Assembly: GCA_030427965.1 (NCBI GenBank)
Contig: JAUICD010000013.1
Coordinates: 1-64,000 of the forward strand
Direction of reading: 5' to 3'
Length of the DNA stretch: 64,000 nt
Origin: Bdellovibrionia bacterium
Lineage (GTDB): Bacteria; Bdellovibrionota; Bdellovibrionia; Bdellovibrionales; JAUICD01
Shown piece after piece: positions 10,605 through 19,743 of the stretch. Both the position numbers and the translations under genes were made by a program. The notes below the pieces were generated by a model, which saw nothing but the letters and a program-made list of their open reading frames with translations, did not search any database and was not told the origin of the DNA. Within the stretch, counting starts at the first letter, position 1. Every line of letters begins with the position of its first letter.

Positions 10605-11821
10605 TTAAGTTGGAAGGAATTTCAGGAAAATTCCGTGACGAGTTTTTTGAAAAATCAAAGGCAGGCTTTGACCAATTGCTTGCTCGTAAAGATTTGGGTT
10701 TTTTAAATCTGCCAGCTAATAAAGACTTACAAAATGCATCTCAAGATCGAGCCAATCAAATTTTAAAGTATTCAAAGACACTTGTTGTATTTGGAATCGG
10801 TGGGAGCTCACTTGGTGGTCGAGTGATTCAAGAAATTTTTGGTGAAAGCAATGGTAGAAATGTCATGTTTTTTGAAAACGTGGATTCTCGATCTTTTTGG
10901 AAGAGATTTGAAACTTTGGATTATAAAAAAACACATTTTGTAATTGTATCTAAGAGTGGGTCAACAATTGAAACGTTGGCACAAGCACAGCTTGCTATTC
11001 AAGTTTTGAATGAAAATGAGTTGTCATTTTCAAAGCATTTTACAGTCATTACGGAATTAAAGGAGAGTGATCTTTTCAATTGGGCCAATCAAAACTCAGT
11101 ACCTGTTTTGGAAATTCCAATGAATGTTGGTGGCCGCTTTTCTGTTTTAAGCCCGGTTGGGGTTTTACCAATGGCCTTTTTGGGAAAAAGTGCAGATGAT
11201 TTTCTTGCTGGAGCTGAGTGGGCATTAAAGGAAGGGGAGTCTGTTTCGCAACTGGCGGCCTTTTTCTTATCTGAATTTGAAATGAACAAATGGATCACTT
11301 GTATATGGTCTTATTCAAATTCCTTAAAGTCTTTTGGTTTATGGATTCAACAATTATGGTCGGAGTCACTCGCAAAACGTGTTTGCCGTAGCGGTGCTCA
11401 AGCCCCTAGGGTCAGTACGCCGATCCCATTGGTTGGTACGAATGACCAGCATTCGATTCTTCAGCAGATTGTTGAAGGAGAGAAAGACAAAACCGTTTTG
11501 TTTTTAAGAATTTTGGAATCTGAAATACCGGGTCGCACTGTTTCAGGTTCGCAGTTTAAATCTTTGGACGTGATTGAGGGAAAAGGTATCGGAGCTTTGA
11601 TGAAAGCAGAGCTTCAAGCCACTCAGGATGTGTTACATAAAAACGAAGTTTCAAATGCGACTTTGGTATTGGAAAGAATTGATGCGAAATCACTTGGTGC
11701 ATTGTTTATGTATTTCCAACTTTTAGTTGGAACACTAGGTGAGGTCCTGGATATTAACGCTTTTGATCAACCTGGAGTGGAATTGGGTAAGAAGCTAGCG
11801 CGTTCCATATTAATGAATTAG
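10601..11821 (+). CDS. pgi: Glucose-6-phosphate isomerase
   Basis: VFGIGGSSLGGRVIQE, VSKSGSTIETLAQ, GGRFSVLSPVG motifs. Confidence 0.9.
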   Translation: MIKLEGISGKFRDEFFEKSKAGFDQLLARKDLGFLNLPANKDLQNASQDRANQILKYSKTLVVFGIGGSSLGGRVIQEIFGESNGRNVMFFENVDSRSFWKRFETLDYKKTHFVIVSKSGSTIETLAQAQLAIQVLNENELSFSKHFTVITELKESDLFNWANQNSVPVLEIPMNVGGRFSVLSPVGVLPMAFLGKSADDFLAGAEWALKEGESVSQLAAFFLSEFEMNKWITCIWSYSNSLKSFGLWIQQLWSESLAKRVCRSGAQAPRVSTPIPLVGTNDQHSILQQIVEGEKDKTVLFLRILESEIPGRTVSGSQFKSLDVIEGKGIGALMKAELQATQDVLHKNEVSNATLVLERIDAKSLGALFMYFQLLVGTLGEVLDINAFDQPGVELGKKLARSILMN

Positions 11822-11843
11822 AATTGTATTTTAAGAGGAAACG

Positions 11844-12779
11844 ATGTCAAACGACGATGACAAGGGTGATGACAACCCACTAGATAAAACGAGTGTTGTT
11901 ACAAGTGAGACTCTTAAAATGCGTCTTGATGAGGCTGAGACTTCACCACCTGCAGTTGTCTTGCTTATGGGGCCAGCAAGGTATGTGGGTCGCCAATGGC
12001 TCTTGAACATGACCGAGATGGTTGTGGGTCGCGCGTATGAAAGTCATATTTTTGTAGAAGATCGAAGCATCAGTAAACGTCATGGCAAGTTTTTTACAAA
12101 AGACGGCAACGTCTTTTACGAAGATTTGAATTCCACAAATGGAACCGAAGTCAATGGCCGAAAAGTTGCTGCACAAGAACCCATTGCTTTAAGAAACAAT
12201 GATCAATTGAAATGTGGAAATGTTATTTTTAAGTTTTTAGACCAAGGTAACCTTGAAACATTCACTCACAAAAATACCTATGACCGCACACAGCTGGATC
12301 CTTTGACTCAAATTTACAATAAGGGAGCTTTGCTTGCGACAGGTGAGGAAATTGTTCGAAAGGGCCTTCAGGGAAATTTCTCTGTTGTTGTGATCGTTTT
12401 TGATTTGGACAATTTTAAAATGGTAAATGATACATATGGGCACCAAGCAGGTGATTACGTTCTTCGAGAAATGGCCTCTCTTATACAAAACCAATTGATT
12501 CGAAGTGAAGATTTTTTTGCACGATTTGGTGGAGAAGAGTTTTGTTTGATTTTATCAGGAAGTCCTCTTCAAAGAGGTGTTGAGGTGGCTGAGCGAATTC
12601 GTTCTACGATTGCTGATTATGAGTTTAAGTACAATGACACCGATTTACCAGTGACAGTGTCCATGGGAGTTGCGGTGCTTGAGCCAGGCATGGCAGATTG
12701 GAAAGATTTATTTGAAAAGGCAGATAAGGCGGCCTACCTTTCAAAACAAGGTGGAAAAAATCGTGTTTCAACGATCTAG
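11844..12779 (+). CDS. dgcB: FHA-GGDEF diguanylate cyclase (DgcB-like)
   Basis: FHA core (VGRAYESHIFVEDRSISKRHGKF...DLNSTNGTEVNG) plus FDLDNFKMVNDTYGHQAGD...RFGGEEF; Thr/Ser N-terminal tail. Confidence 0.85.
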   Translation: MSNDDDKGDDNPLDKTSVVTSETLKMRLDEAETSPPAVVLLMGPARYVGRQWLLNMTEMVVGRAYESHIFVEDRSISKRHGKFFTKDGNVFYEDLNSTNGTEVNGRKVAAQEPIALRNNDQLKCGNVIFKFLDQGNLETFTHKNTYDRTQLDPLTQIYNKGALLATGEEIVRKGLQGNFSVVVIVFDLDNFKMVNDTYGHQAGDYVLREMASLIQNQLIRSEDFFARFGGEEFCLILSGSPLQRGVEVAERIRSTIADYEFKYNDTDLPVTVSMGVAVLEPGMADWKDLFEKADKAAYLSKQGGKNRVSTI

Positions 12780-12867
12780 GTGCCAGGCATATTCTGCGGA
12801 TGCAGTAAGTTAAAACCTCAATATCTGGGGTTTTAACTTACTGCATCCGCAGAATATGCCTGGCACC
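12779..12867. repeat. Palindromic repeat copy 1 (long form): 39-bp perfect arms, 11-nt loop
   Basis: GGTGCCAGGCATATTCTGCGGATGCAGTAAGTTAAAACC / GGTTTTAACTTACTGCATCCGCAGAATATGCCTGGCACC; shares its first G with the upstream TAG stop. Confidence 0.97.
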
Positions 12868-12869
12868 TT

Positions 12870-13895
12870 TTGTCGCCGAAGGAATGTCTATTGTTTGATA
12901 ACACTTACTTACAAATAGAAGAAAAGCTGAAAAGTATTGAAGCATTTAAACCATCACTTATGGCAAAATCTGTGCTGCGGCTTTCGGATTTTTATATCAA
13001 CAATCCGACAAGTGAAACTCCATGGAATGAAAAGTGGGTACAAATTGCGTATTTGTCCTATTATTTCCCTCTGGGACTTGTTCGAAATCAAGCTGTTATA
13101 AAAAGAGCAAGTGATGTGGGTTTTTTTGAAGGTATAAAGAGATATGTCGATTGGGGATGTGGTCCGGGACCGAGTTCTTTGATGATGGACTCAAGGTTGA
13201 AGGGAATTGGTATTGAATCCTCTCGTGTTGCTCAGAGCATTTACACAGAGTTCAACTCTTCAAATCAAGTTTATCCGAATTTAAAAAATACTCGTGAGAA
13301 TGACCTCTTGGTGATGTCTTATTCTATGACGGAAAGTGACGCTCCACCTGAATTTATCTTTGAATTTGACCACCTGATTTTAATTGAGCCTTCGACCCGA
13401 GAGGATGGTAGAAGGCTTCTGGAATTTCGTAATGAATTGATGGCATCGGGATATTGGATATGGGCTCCTTGCACTCATCAGCTCGAGTGCCCACTACTGA
13501 AGCAATCAAAGAGAGACTGGTGCCACGATCGGGTTGAGGGAACTCTTCCTGCTTGGCATAGGGAGCTCGACAAACTTCTTCCAATGCGAAATAGAACTGT
13601 CACCTTTTCTTATCTTATTGCCAGTCGTAGAAAGCCGAAGAGGTTTTCTCATTTGGCACGATTGACGGGGGATTTTTTGAAGGAAAAGGGAAAATCCAAG
13701 CAATTGGTTTGTTTTGATGAGAAGAGACGGTTTTTGTCTTGGATGAAGAAGGATCATAAAGGGTTTAAGGGGTTTGATCGTGGAGATTTGATTGAATTGC
13801 CTTCAGAGCTCTTGGATAAGGGCGAACTGAGGGGAGATGAAATCCGTGTACCTAAAAACCAAAAATTTCACAGGTCCAAGGTCAAGAATCGCTAG
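12870..13895 (+). CDS. Rsm22-like ribosome-associated methyltransferase family protein
   Basis: VDWGCGPGPSSL SAM motif; APCTHQLECPL...DWCHDRVEG Cys cluster typical of Rsm22 family. Confidence 0.75.
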   Translation: MSPKECLLFDNTYLQIEEKLKSIEAFKPSLMAKSVLRLSDFYINNPTSETPWNEKWVQIAYLSYYFPLGLVRNQAVIKRASDVGFFEGIKRYVDWGCGPGPSSLMMDSRLKGIGIESSRVAQSIYTEFNSSNQVYPNLKNTRENDLLVMSYSMTESDAPPEFIFEFDHLILIEPSTREDGRRLLEFRNELMASGYWIWAPCTHQLECPLLKQSKRDWCHDRVEGTLPAWHRELDKLLPMRNRTVTFSYLIASRRKPKRFSHLARLTGDFLKEKGKSKQLVCFDEKRRFLSWMKKDHKGFKGFDRGDLIELPSELLDKGELRGDEIRVPKNQKFHRSKVKNR

Positions 13896-14064
13896 GCTAA
13901 GTACCTGAATATATGTAATTATTGAGTATCCCAGCCAAACCTAGGGATATATTTGGAGATTTTTTTGAAAAAAATTAACCAGTCTAAGGTCAGGGTTAGT
14001 CTACTTTATGGTGAGCCTCTAAAAGCCTGTTGGGCACTTAAGCCTTGAAGGAGATGAGAGGCAT

Positions 14065-14670
14065 ATGAAGGCAGATATTGAGCTTGTGACGCTCGTAAAA
14101 GATGGAGACACGGATGCCTTTTCAGAGCTCGTGCGACGACATCAGCAGGCACTACTTAGAACAATAGTGCGGATGGTTCGCGACTTGGATTTGGCAGAAG
14201 ATGTGACTCAGGAGGCATTTATCAAGGCCTACCAGAAGATTCATCTTTTTGAAGGGCGGGCATCATTTAAAAGCTGGCTTTTTCAAATAGCTGTAAACAC
14301 AGCTAAGAATAAGCTTCGGTCTTCTAAGCGAGAGACTGTAGAGATTGATAAGGTCAATGTTGCAGTCTCGGCACAGGCAGAAAAAGGTTTGGTTCACCAA
14401 GACATTCAGGAGGCGCTTATTGAAGAGGTGGAGCGTTTGCCTGACAAGCAAAGGACAGCGTTGAAGTTGAGAATTTACGAAGATCTGAGTTTTAAAGAGA
14501 TCGCACAAATTATGGATTGTCCTTATGACACAGCTAAGGCCAATTACAGACATGGTCTTATGAAAATACGAAGTGTTTTTAAGGAGAATGACCTAATGCG
14601 ATCTTTGATACAAAACTATGACGACTTTGTGGTTCCGCAGGGAGCTGGCCATAGTGAGGTGAAGACATGA
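14065..14670 (+). CDS. ECF-type RNA polymerase sigma factor
   Basis: DLAEDVTQEAFIKAYQKIHLFEGRASFKSWLFQIAVNTAKN; region 4 LPDKQRTALKLRIYEDLSFKEIAQIM. Confidence 0.92.
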   Translation: MKADIELVTLVKDGDTDAFSELVRRHQQALLRTIVRMVRDLDLAEDVTQEAFIKAYQKIHLFEGRASFKSWLFQIAVNTAKNKLRSSKRETVEIDKVNVAVSAQAEKGLVHQDIQEALIEEVERLPDKQRTALKLRIYEDLSFKEIAQIMDCPYDTAKANYRHGLMKIRSVFKENDLMRSLIQNYDDFVVPQGAGHSEVKT

Positions 14671-15227
14671 GTGGACCCCGTGATTTAGATGAAAGTATAT
14701 GGATAGATTATATTGAGGATGAGCTGGATCCTTCTTTAAGGGATGATCTCACAACTCTAATTCCCCATAGTGGAGAAAATAAAGAAATCTTAAAAGACTA
14801 TCAAAGCATTCGTGGAAACTTAGAAAAAGTTGGAAAGGCGATTGAGGTCCCAACAGACGAAAATTATTTCAATGATTTCCATGATCGCATTATGGCTCGA
14901 GTGAAAAATACAAAAATGCAATCTCCTGTTGTCGTCAGGCTCTTTCAAAAGCGAGTCTATCGAGCAGTTGCAGGAGTTGCGCTGTTTCTGATTATAGGTT
15001 CGGCGATTTGGAATACGGCAAACCTTACAGGTGGCAAGCCAGGAGATATTGAAGTCGCCAAATCCAGTAATTGGCTCTTGGAGTCTTCTGTAAAGAACCC
15101 AGAAATGGTTCCAAATACTGTATTGACTCCAGGTGAAACAGATATGGTTATGGATGCTGCGGCTGAGAAGTTAGATAAAATGTCAGAAAAAGAGAGAGAG
15201 CAAGTTTTCCGGAGGCTTGCTGACTAA
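14667..15227 (+). CDS. Putative membrane anti-sigma factor
   Basis: Start overlaps sigma-factor stop; single TM segment AVAGVALFLIIGSAIW. Confidence 0.7.
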   Translation: MSGPRDLDESIWIDYIEDELDPSLRDDLTTLIPHSGENKEILKDYQSIRGNLEKVGKAIEVPTDENYFNDFHDRIMARVKNTKMQSPVVVRLFQKRVYRAVAGVALFLIIGSAIWNTANLTGGKPGDIEVAKSSNWLLESSVKNPEMVPNTVLTPGETDMVMDAAAEKLDKMSEKEREQVFRRLAD

Positions 15228-15242
15228 AGTGGCGAGAGATTT

Positions 15243-15737
15243 ATGAGAAGAAGATTCATCTTGAGGAGCATCGTACTTATAGGGCTTACTGGCTTTTGTA
15301 TGCAGGTGTATGCTTCTCAAGAGAGCAAACATCGTGATCGAATCGAAGCCCTTTTTATTTGGAAAGTCAGTGACACGCTCAATCTCAGTCGCGATGAAGA
15401 AAAAAAATTAGCAGAAATTGTGAAAAAGTATGCTGATCAAAAGACTTATGCAAAAAGTGAAATTGATGTAGTTGTAGGAAAGGCCAAATCCGCCAAAGGT
15501 GATGAGGCGAAAAAATTGGCTGATCGATATCAAAAAGCTCTTAAAAAATATTCGTCATGTCAGACGGATGAGTTTGATCAAATCAAAAAAGAATTTGGAA
15601 GTGAAAAACTGATGAAGTATTTGGCACTTAAGCATGAGTTCACAGGTAAATTAAAAGCCTTTTTGTCTCAATCTGAGAAATCTCAAACTAGCTCTCGCAA
15701 AACGATCCTAAAAGATCCTAAAATTATAGAAGACTAG
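15243..15737 (+). CDS. Secreted helical protein, possibly CpxP/Spy-like
   Basis: Signal peptide; helix-rich region LNLSRDEEKKLAEIVKKYAD; sigma/anti-sigma operon context. Confidence 0.55.
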   Translation: MRRRFILRSIVLIGLTGFCMQVYASQESKHRDRIEALFIWKVSDTLNLSRDEEKKLAEIVKKYADQKTYAKSEIDVVVGKAKSAKGDEAKKLADRYQKALKKYSSCQTDEFDQIKKEFGSEKLMKYLALKHEFTGKLKAFLSQSEKSQTSSRKTILKDPKIIED

Positions 15738-15802
15738 GAAAAGGGTGCCAGGCATATTCTGCGGATGCATTGCATCCGCAGAATATGCCTGGCACCCTTT
15801 TC
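15738..15802. repeat. Palindromic repeat copy 2 (short form), bidirectional terminator-like
   Basis: GAAAAGGGTGCCAGGCATATTCTGCGGATGCA-T-TGCATCCGCAGAATATGCCTGGCACCCTTTTC, perfect inverted repeat directly after TAG stop. Confidence 0.97.
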
Positions 15803-15903
15803 GCTGGTCTTACGACCAAATCGTGAGGCCAACCTTAGAAAGGTGCTTGAGGATTTTAACCTCTCTTAATGGCTTAAAGGTCTTAATTAACAAGGGGGTT
15901 ATG

Positions 15904-16131
15904 ATGAAAAAACTATTACTAACACTTGGTCTTTTACTCGTATCTTTTACTGTAAGTGCGGAGAGTGAAGAAACGAATGTTTCTGAAAAAGAGAGACAGG
16001 AGTTTTCAGAAGGGTATTTGAACATCGTACAAACACAGAGAGAGGGAAATCTTCAGGGTCGACTCGAAGTGATTCGTGAGCATGAAAAGTACATGCGCAC
16101 AATCGACCGAGGTACGGGGCGCTGGGAATAG
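15904..16131 (+). CDS. Small secreted protein
   Basis: MKKLLLTLGLLLVSFTVSAESEETNVSEKERQEF...; the track start 15745 is an artefact of translating the palindrome. Confidence 0.6.
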   Translation: MKKLLLTLGLLLVSFTVSAESEETNVSEKERQEFSEGYLNIVQTQREGNLQGRLEVIREHEKYMRTIDRGTGRWE

Positions 16132-16186
16132 GTGCCAGGCATATTCTGCGGATGCATTGCATCCGCAGAATATGCCTGGCACCTAT
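16128..16186. repeat. Palindromic repeat copy 3 (short form)
   Basis: ATAGGTGCCAGGCATATTCTGCGGATGCA-T-TGCATCCGCAGAATATGCCTGGCACCTAT; overlaps the upstream TAG stop; lies between convergent genes. Confidence 0.97.
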
Positions 16187-16188
16187 GC

Positions 16189-16710
16189 CTACTCTATGGT
16201 CAAAGTATCAGGAGGAAGCATAATGACATCTGCTTTTGGTTCTGGTGTGAGATCCAAAGATTTTCCAGAACTAACAGTTTCAAGTTTTCCTGTTTCCTTG
16301 TTCTTTTCTTTAAATATGATTCCTTGAGATTCTACGTGTTTGAAGTTTCCAGCTAAGAAGGCTTCTGCTCGGGATCGAACTCTTTTATTATTGGAATTGA
16401 GTTTTGATTCAATAAGGTTTTCTGCCTTAGTCCCCATATCTTTTAAATCTGTTGCAACTGCAGCCCACTCTTCATCTGAGGATGTACGGATCATTTTGAC
16501 GAGTTGCTGGATTTCTTTGTCAGTCCAGTCTTCTTCAATAAGTGGATTTTCTTCAATCTCACTTACTACAATGTTTGTCGATGGAGCTACGTCTTTGACT
16601 TGGACTTGAATGTCTTTCTTCTCAGGGAGCTCTGTAATACTCTCTGCAGGGTTAGCTAAAGTTGCCTGTGCCAAGAACAAGAGTCCGAAAATAGCGATGA
16701 GTTTTTCCAT
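16189..16710 (-). CDS. Secreted protein of unknown function
   Basis: Signal peptide MEKLIAIFGLLFLAQATLA; continuous ORF. Confidence 0.6.
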   Translation of the reverse strand: MEKLIAIFGLLFLAQATLANPAESITELPEKKDIQVQVKDVAPSTNIVVSEIEENPLIEEDWTDKEIQQLVKMIRTSSDEEWAAVATDLKDMGTKAENLIESKLNSNNKRVRSRAEAFLAGNFKHVESQGIIFKEKNKETGKLETVSSGKSLDLTPEPKADVIMLPPDTLTIE

Positions 16711-16880
16711 AATTCATTCCTTCCGATTGATGGCCTTTTGGGGCAAAACTTCCAATCTCAAGGCTTTATAGAGCAACAGAGATGCCATAGTCTCATAGTG
16801 AATATATTGGACTTAAGGACCATAAGTGTCTAAGTACTTGAAACCAAGTGTAAGTCTTTAGACAGCAAAGGGACAAAATA

Positions 16881-16905
16881 GGGCCTGGCACCTAAATATT
16901 GGGGA
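16881..16905. repeat. Possible truncated half-copy of the palindromic repeat
   Basis: GGGCCTGGCACCTAAATATTGGGG resembles the terminal GCCTGGCACC plus the central AATATCTGGGG of the long form. Confidence 0.5.
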
Positions 16906-16958
16906 TTCTTTGTGCTTTTTAGTGATTCTTCGTAAATTCAGATAGTTATTTGATTTTT

Positions 16959-17030
16959 TAGTGGAATAAACGTTCGGTAATTGAAACTCGAAACACCAGC
17001 AGATTCCTATACCGAACGCTTATTCCACTA
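16959..17030. repeat. Inverted repeat, 21-bp arms, one mismatch
   Basis: TAGTGGAATAAACGTTCGGTA ... TACCGAACGCTTATTCCACTA. Confidence 0.9.
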
Positions 17031-17044
17031 AGAACAATAAAGAA

Positions 17045-18106
17045 TCAAATATTGAATTTTTTAAGATCTATCTCTGGAGTATTTGAACTTTCAAGAGATT
17101 TGGCAAACTCTAGTAGTTTGACGAAATCATGATTCATTTTTTCGTAAGCTTTTTCGAAATCTGACAGATCCATCATATAGGTTTTAAGGTTAAGTAGGAA
17201 AGCGTTATTGAGGTCTGTTTTTTCAAAAAAACTAAACCTCGAAGTTTTTAAATTTTTCTTCAAATCTGTTTGAAACCGTTCTTTGAGTTGATTTAAGCGT
17301 GCGGTCTTTTCTTTCAAACTCGGAGGAGTTTTTCTGTTCTTGTACCAAAGTTCTAGGTTTTTTAGTTCCGTTGAAATAAATTTTGAAAACAATAGTTCAT
17401 CATGATTCTCGACTTCAATGGATTTTAAAACTCTATGATTTTTATCAAAGTGTTCGTAAAAAAGGCGAGTGCCAATGTTGGCAAGAAATGTTGCAAGCCT
17501 CTCGTTGAACTCAGCCTTGCTCTTGATATAGAGTGTGGCGTGAACGGACTCGTGGATAATAAGATTTACAAGATCGTGATCTTCATAGCGAATCATCGAA
17601 GATAGAACAGGGTCGTCAAACCACCCCAATGTACTGTAAGCAGATACACCACGAAGATAAGTATCAAGTCCTAAGTTTTTTGTGTGACGCTCTTCTTCTT
17701 TGGCATCTTCAGGAGTGAAGAATCCTTTGTATGGGAGATTTCCAACTATGGGGTAACTCCACAGGTGCTTTTTTAATTCAAAGGGCTTTGCTGCGCTTAA
17801 AACATAGGAAACATAGGGACGATCTAAAAGCACATAGCTTGTGTATTGATTTTTAATTTTGAGTTTCAAATGTGTCTTTGCAAATTCTCGAGCTTTTAAT
17901 ACGAGAGAGAGTTTCTTCTTTGTATTCTCATCATACTTGGGGTTTTTAAGTACATCTTCAATAGGAACACGTGAAGTTAGGATTTTTGCCTGATGATACC
18001 CACTGCTTACGATGTATGGAATTTGGCACCCACAAAATAAAAGAAAAACAAGTGGGGTGAGTTTTTTAAAAAATCCAAGAAACGCCTGCGCGTCCAACAA
18101 GGTCAT
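17045..18106 (-). CDS. Predicted aminopeptidase lipoprotein (COG4324-like)
   Basis: LIIHESVHATLYIKSKAEFNERLATFLANIGTRLFY zinc-protease-like motif; lipobox-like LLFCGC; start at internal Met preferred. Confidence 0.75.
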   Translation of the reverse strand: MTLLDAQAFLGFFKKLTPLVFLLFCGCQIPYIVSSGYHQAKILTSRVPIEDVLKNPKYDENTKKKLSLVLKAREFAKTHLKLKIKNQYTSYVLLDRPYVSYVLSAAKPFELKKHLWSYPIVGNLPYKGFFTPEDAKEEERHTKNLGLDTYLRGVSAYSTLGWFDDPVLSSMIRYEDHDLVNLIIHESVHATLYIKSKAEFNERLATFLANIGTRLFYEHFDKNHRVLKSIEVENHDELLFSKFISTELKNLELWYKNRKTPPSLKEKTARLNQLKERFQTDLKKNLKTSRFSFFEKTDLNNAFLLNLKTYMMDLSDFEKAYEKMNHDFVKLLEFAKSLESSNTPEIDLKKFNI

Positions 18107-18605
18107 AGGTGTCCGTACCGTTACTGTTTGGTGAAGCCCAGGCATCTACCCCTGCGCGTATAACAAAATTTCCTCCGATAATTAGCCGAAACCCAGCTCC
18201 AACTGATGGAGAGGTTCCTGACGATTTGACTGTTTTAGCTGGAGTGTCTTCGTATTCTGTGCGAGTGGATTTGTCTTGATAGACAGCTCCAAATTTCACA
18301 TATGGTTTGAACCACGCATCTTTTTCAGCAAATGAAATAATGAGATCTGCACCATACATTTGGTACTTCACATTGACATCAACAGTGTCGAGTCGAATAT
18401 CTGTTGTTCCATCTGTATAACTCAATTCAATTGCAGATTGTTCCCAAAAGTAATAGGAAACAGAGGCTGTGATGCTTCGTGAGAGTGTGTAGTTGTCTTC
18501 ATCAACATGATTCTCGCGATAGTTGTAAGAGCTTCCGATTTCAAAGTACCCAGCAAAGGTTTGGGGACTCAGAGTTAGAATCAAAAGAAAAAATGTTCTT
18601 TTCAT
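18066..18605 (-). CDS. Outer-membrane beta-barrel protein
   Basis: Signal peptide; alternating aromatic strands; terminal ...GRAGVSWIF. Confidence 0.75.
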   Translation of the reverse strand: MKRTFFLLILTLSPQTFAGYFEIGSSYNYRENHVDEDNYTLSRSITASVSYYFWEQSAIELSYTDGTTDIRLDTVDVNVKYQMYGADLIISFAEKDAWFKPYVKFGAVYQDKSTRTEYEDTPAKTVKSSGTSPSVGAGFRLIIGGNFVIRAGVDAWASPNSNGTDTYDLVGRAGVSWIF

Positions 18606-18764
18606 ACTTCTCTAATATACCACTTCAGAGTGGAGCCGAGGTTTGGTGGAAGAGAAAATTGGGCGAGGATTTAGGCAAAGTTGACCTATCTCTATTTGAG
18701 TGTGCTGGGAAAAAGTCTAGGACTATTTTTCTTGTGACGAAAATGAAACGTCAACAGAGGTTCA

Positions 18765-19598
18765 CTAACGACTGACGCGTCTTCCGCGTTCGGACCAGGC
18801 TGCAGGGCCTTTTACGATAAAGGCAAATTGTAGTTTCACAAGATCGTCTTCTATCATTTCTTCGGGGGGGTTGAAAAACGGAGCTGCATTTTCAAAAGCA
18901 TTCACACCTGCTTCATCAAGAGAGGGAAGTCCACTCACTCGACGTATGAGTGCTCTTCTAAAATGTCCTTTTGAATCAAGGTAAAATTCAACGATAGAGA
19001 CGTAGTCTTTGGTGGCTCTAGAGTCTGAGGTGAGAGCAAGCTTATGGCCAATTGCAGATTGAACTTCAGCCTCCCATCTTGGGCGAAGCTGAGGAATGAG
19101 TCTTGAAAAGAAGGTGTAGTACTTAATGTTTGAGGCATCGGTATTGAGCGCTGTGATTCGACCAACTGTCATTCCATCAAGTCGAATATTAACGGAAGAA
19201 GGAGCTGTTGAGCCCAAACTTTTCATGGGTTTTTCCAATTCTTTTTTGACTTGAATGGTGTCTCGTTGGCGATTTCTTTTTTGAGACTGTTTCTTCTGTG
19301 TGGAAGAATGTCTTCGTAAAATACGGTTTCGAGTTTGACCAAGTTGTTGAGCTTGTTTTTCCTCTTTGACTCGAACTCGCTTCTTGCTTTTGAAATGTGC
19401 TTTTTGGGAGTTTTCAGTCTCCATTTTGGGGTCGATATTGGGTTGGATAATATGGCTTTGTTTGGGTGTCTCAAATTCCACCTGTAGAACATCCTGCATT
19501 GTTTGTGAATTGGAGTTATTGAGTGGCAACCAATCCAAGACGATCACTATGGCGATGTGAACAGCAATACTTAGGGGTATGTAGATATAGCGTTTCAT
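18765..19598 (-). CDS. TonB-family protein
   Basis: N-terminal TM anchor, basic linker, C-terminal IVEFYLDSKGHFRRALIRRVSGLPSLDEAGVNAFENAAPFFNPPEEMI. Confidence 0.8.
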   Translation of the reverse strand: MKRYIYIPLSIAVHIAIVIVLDWLPLNNSNSQTMQDVLQVEFETPKQSHIIQPNIDPKMETENSQKAHFKSKKRVRVKEEKQAQQLGQTRNRILRRHSSTQKKQSQKRNRQRDTIQVKKELEKPMKSLGSTAPSSVNIRLDGMTVGRITALNTDASNIKYYTFFSRLIPQLRPRWEAEVQSAIGHKLALTSDSRATKDYVSIVEFYLDSKGHFRRALIRRVSGLPSLDEAGVNAFENAAPFFNPPEEMIEDDLVKLQFAFIVKGPAAWSERGRRVSR

Positions 19599-19743
19599 GT
19601 CCTTTGAGGAGTCTATTTGGGGTCCTGGTGAATTTCCAGTCGAATCTCATGAACTGCCTCTAGTTTGGATTTGAAGTGAAAAAGCATCTAAAGTTGAGAC
19701 ACTCTGGACCCGATAAGAGGTTATATCTTTTGGGGGAAAATCT

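Noticed and set aside
15745-15903. N-terminal extension MPGIFCGCIASAEYAWH... of the track ORF 15745-16131
   Set aside because: It is a translation of the palindromic repeat; the same peptide appears in the 16132-16356 ORF at copy 3. The real start is likely the MKKLLL signal-peptide Met.
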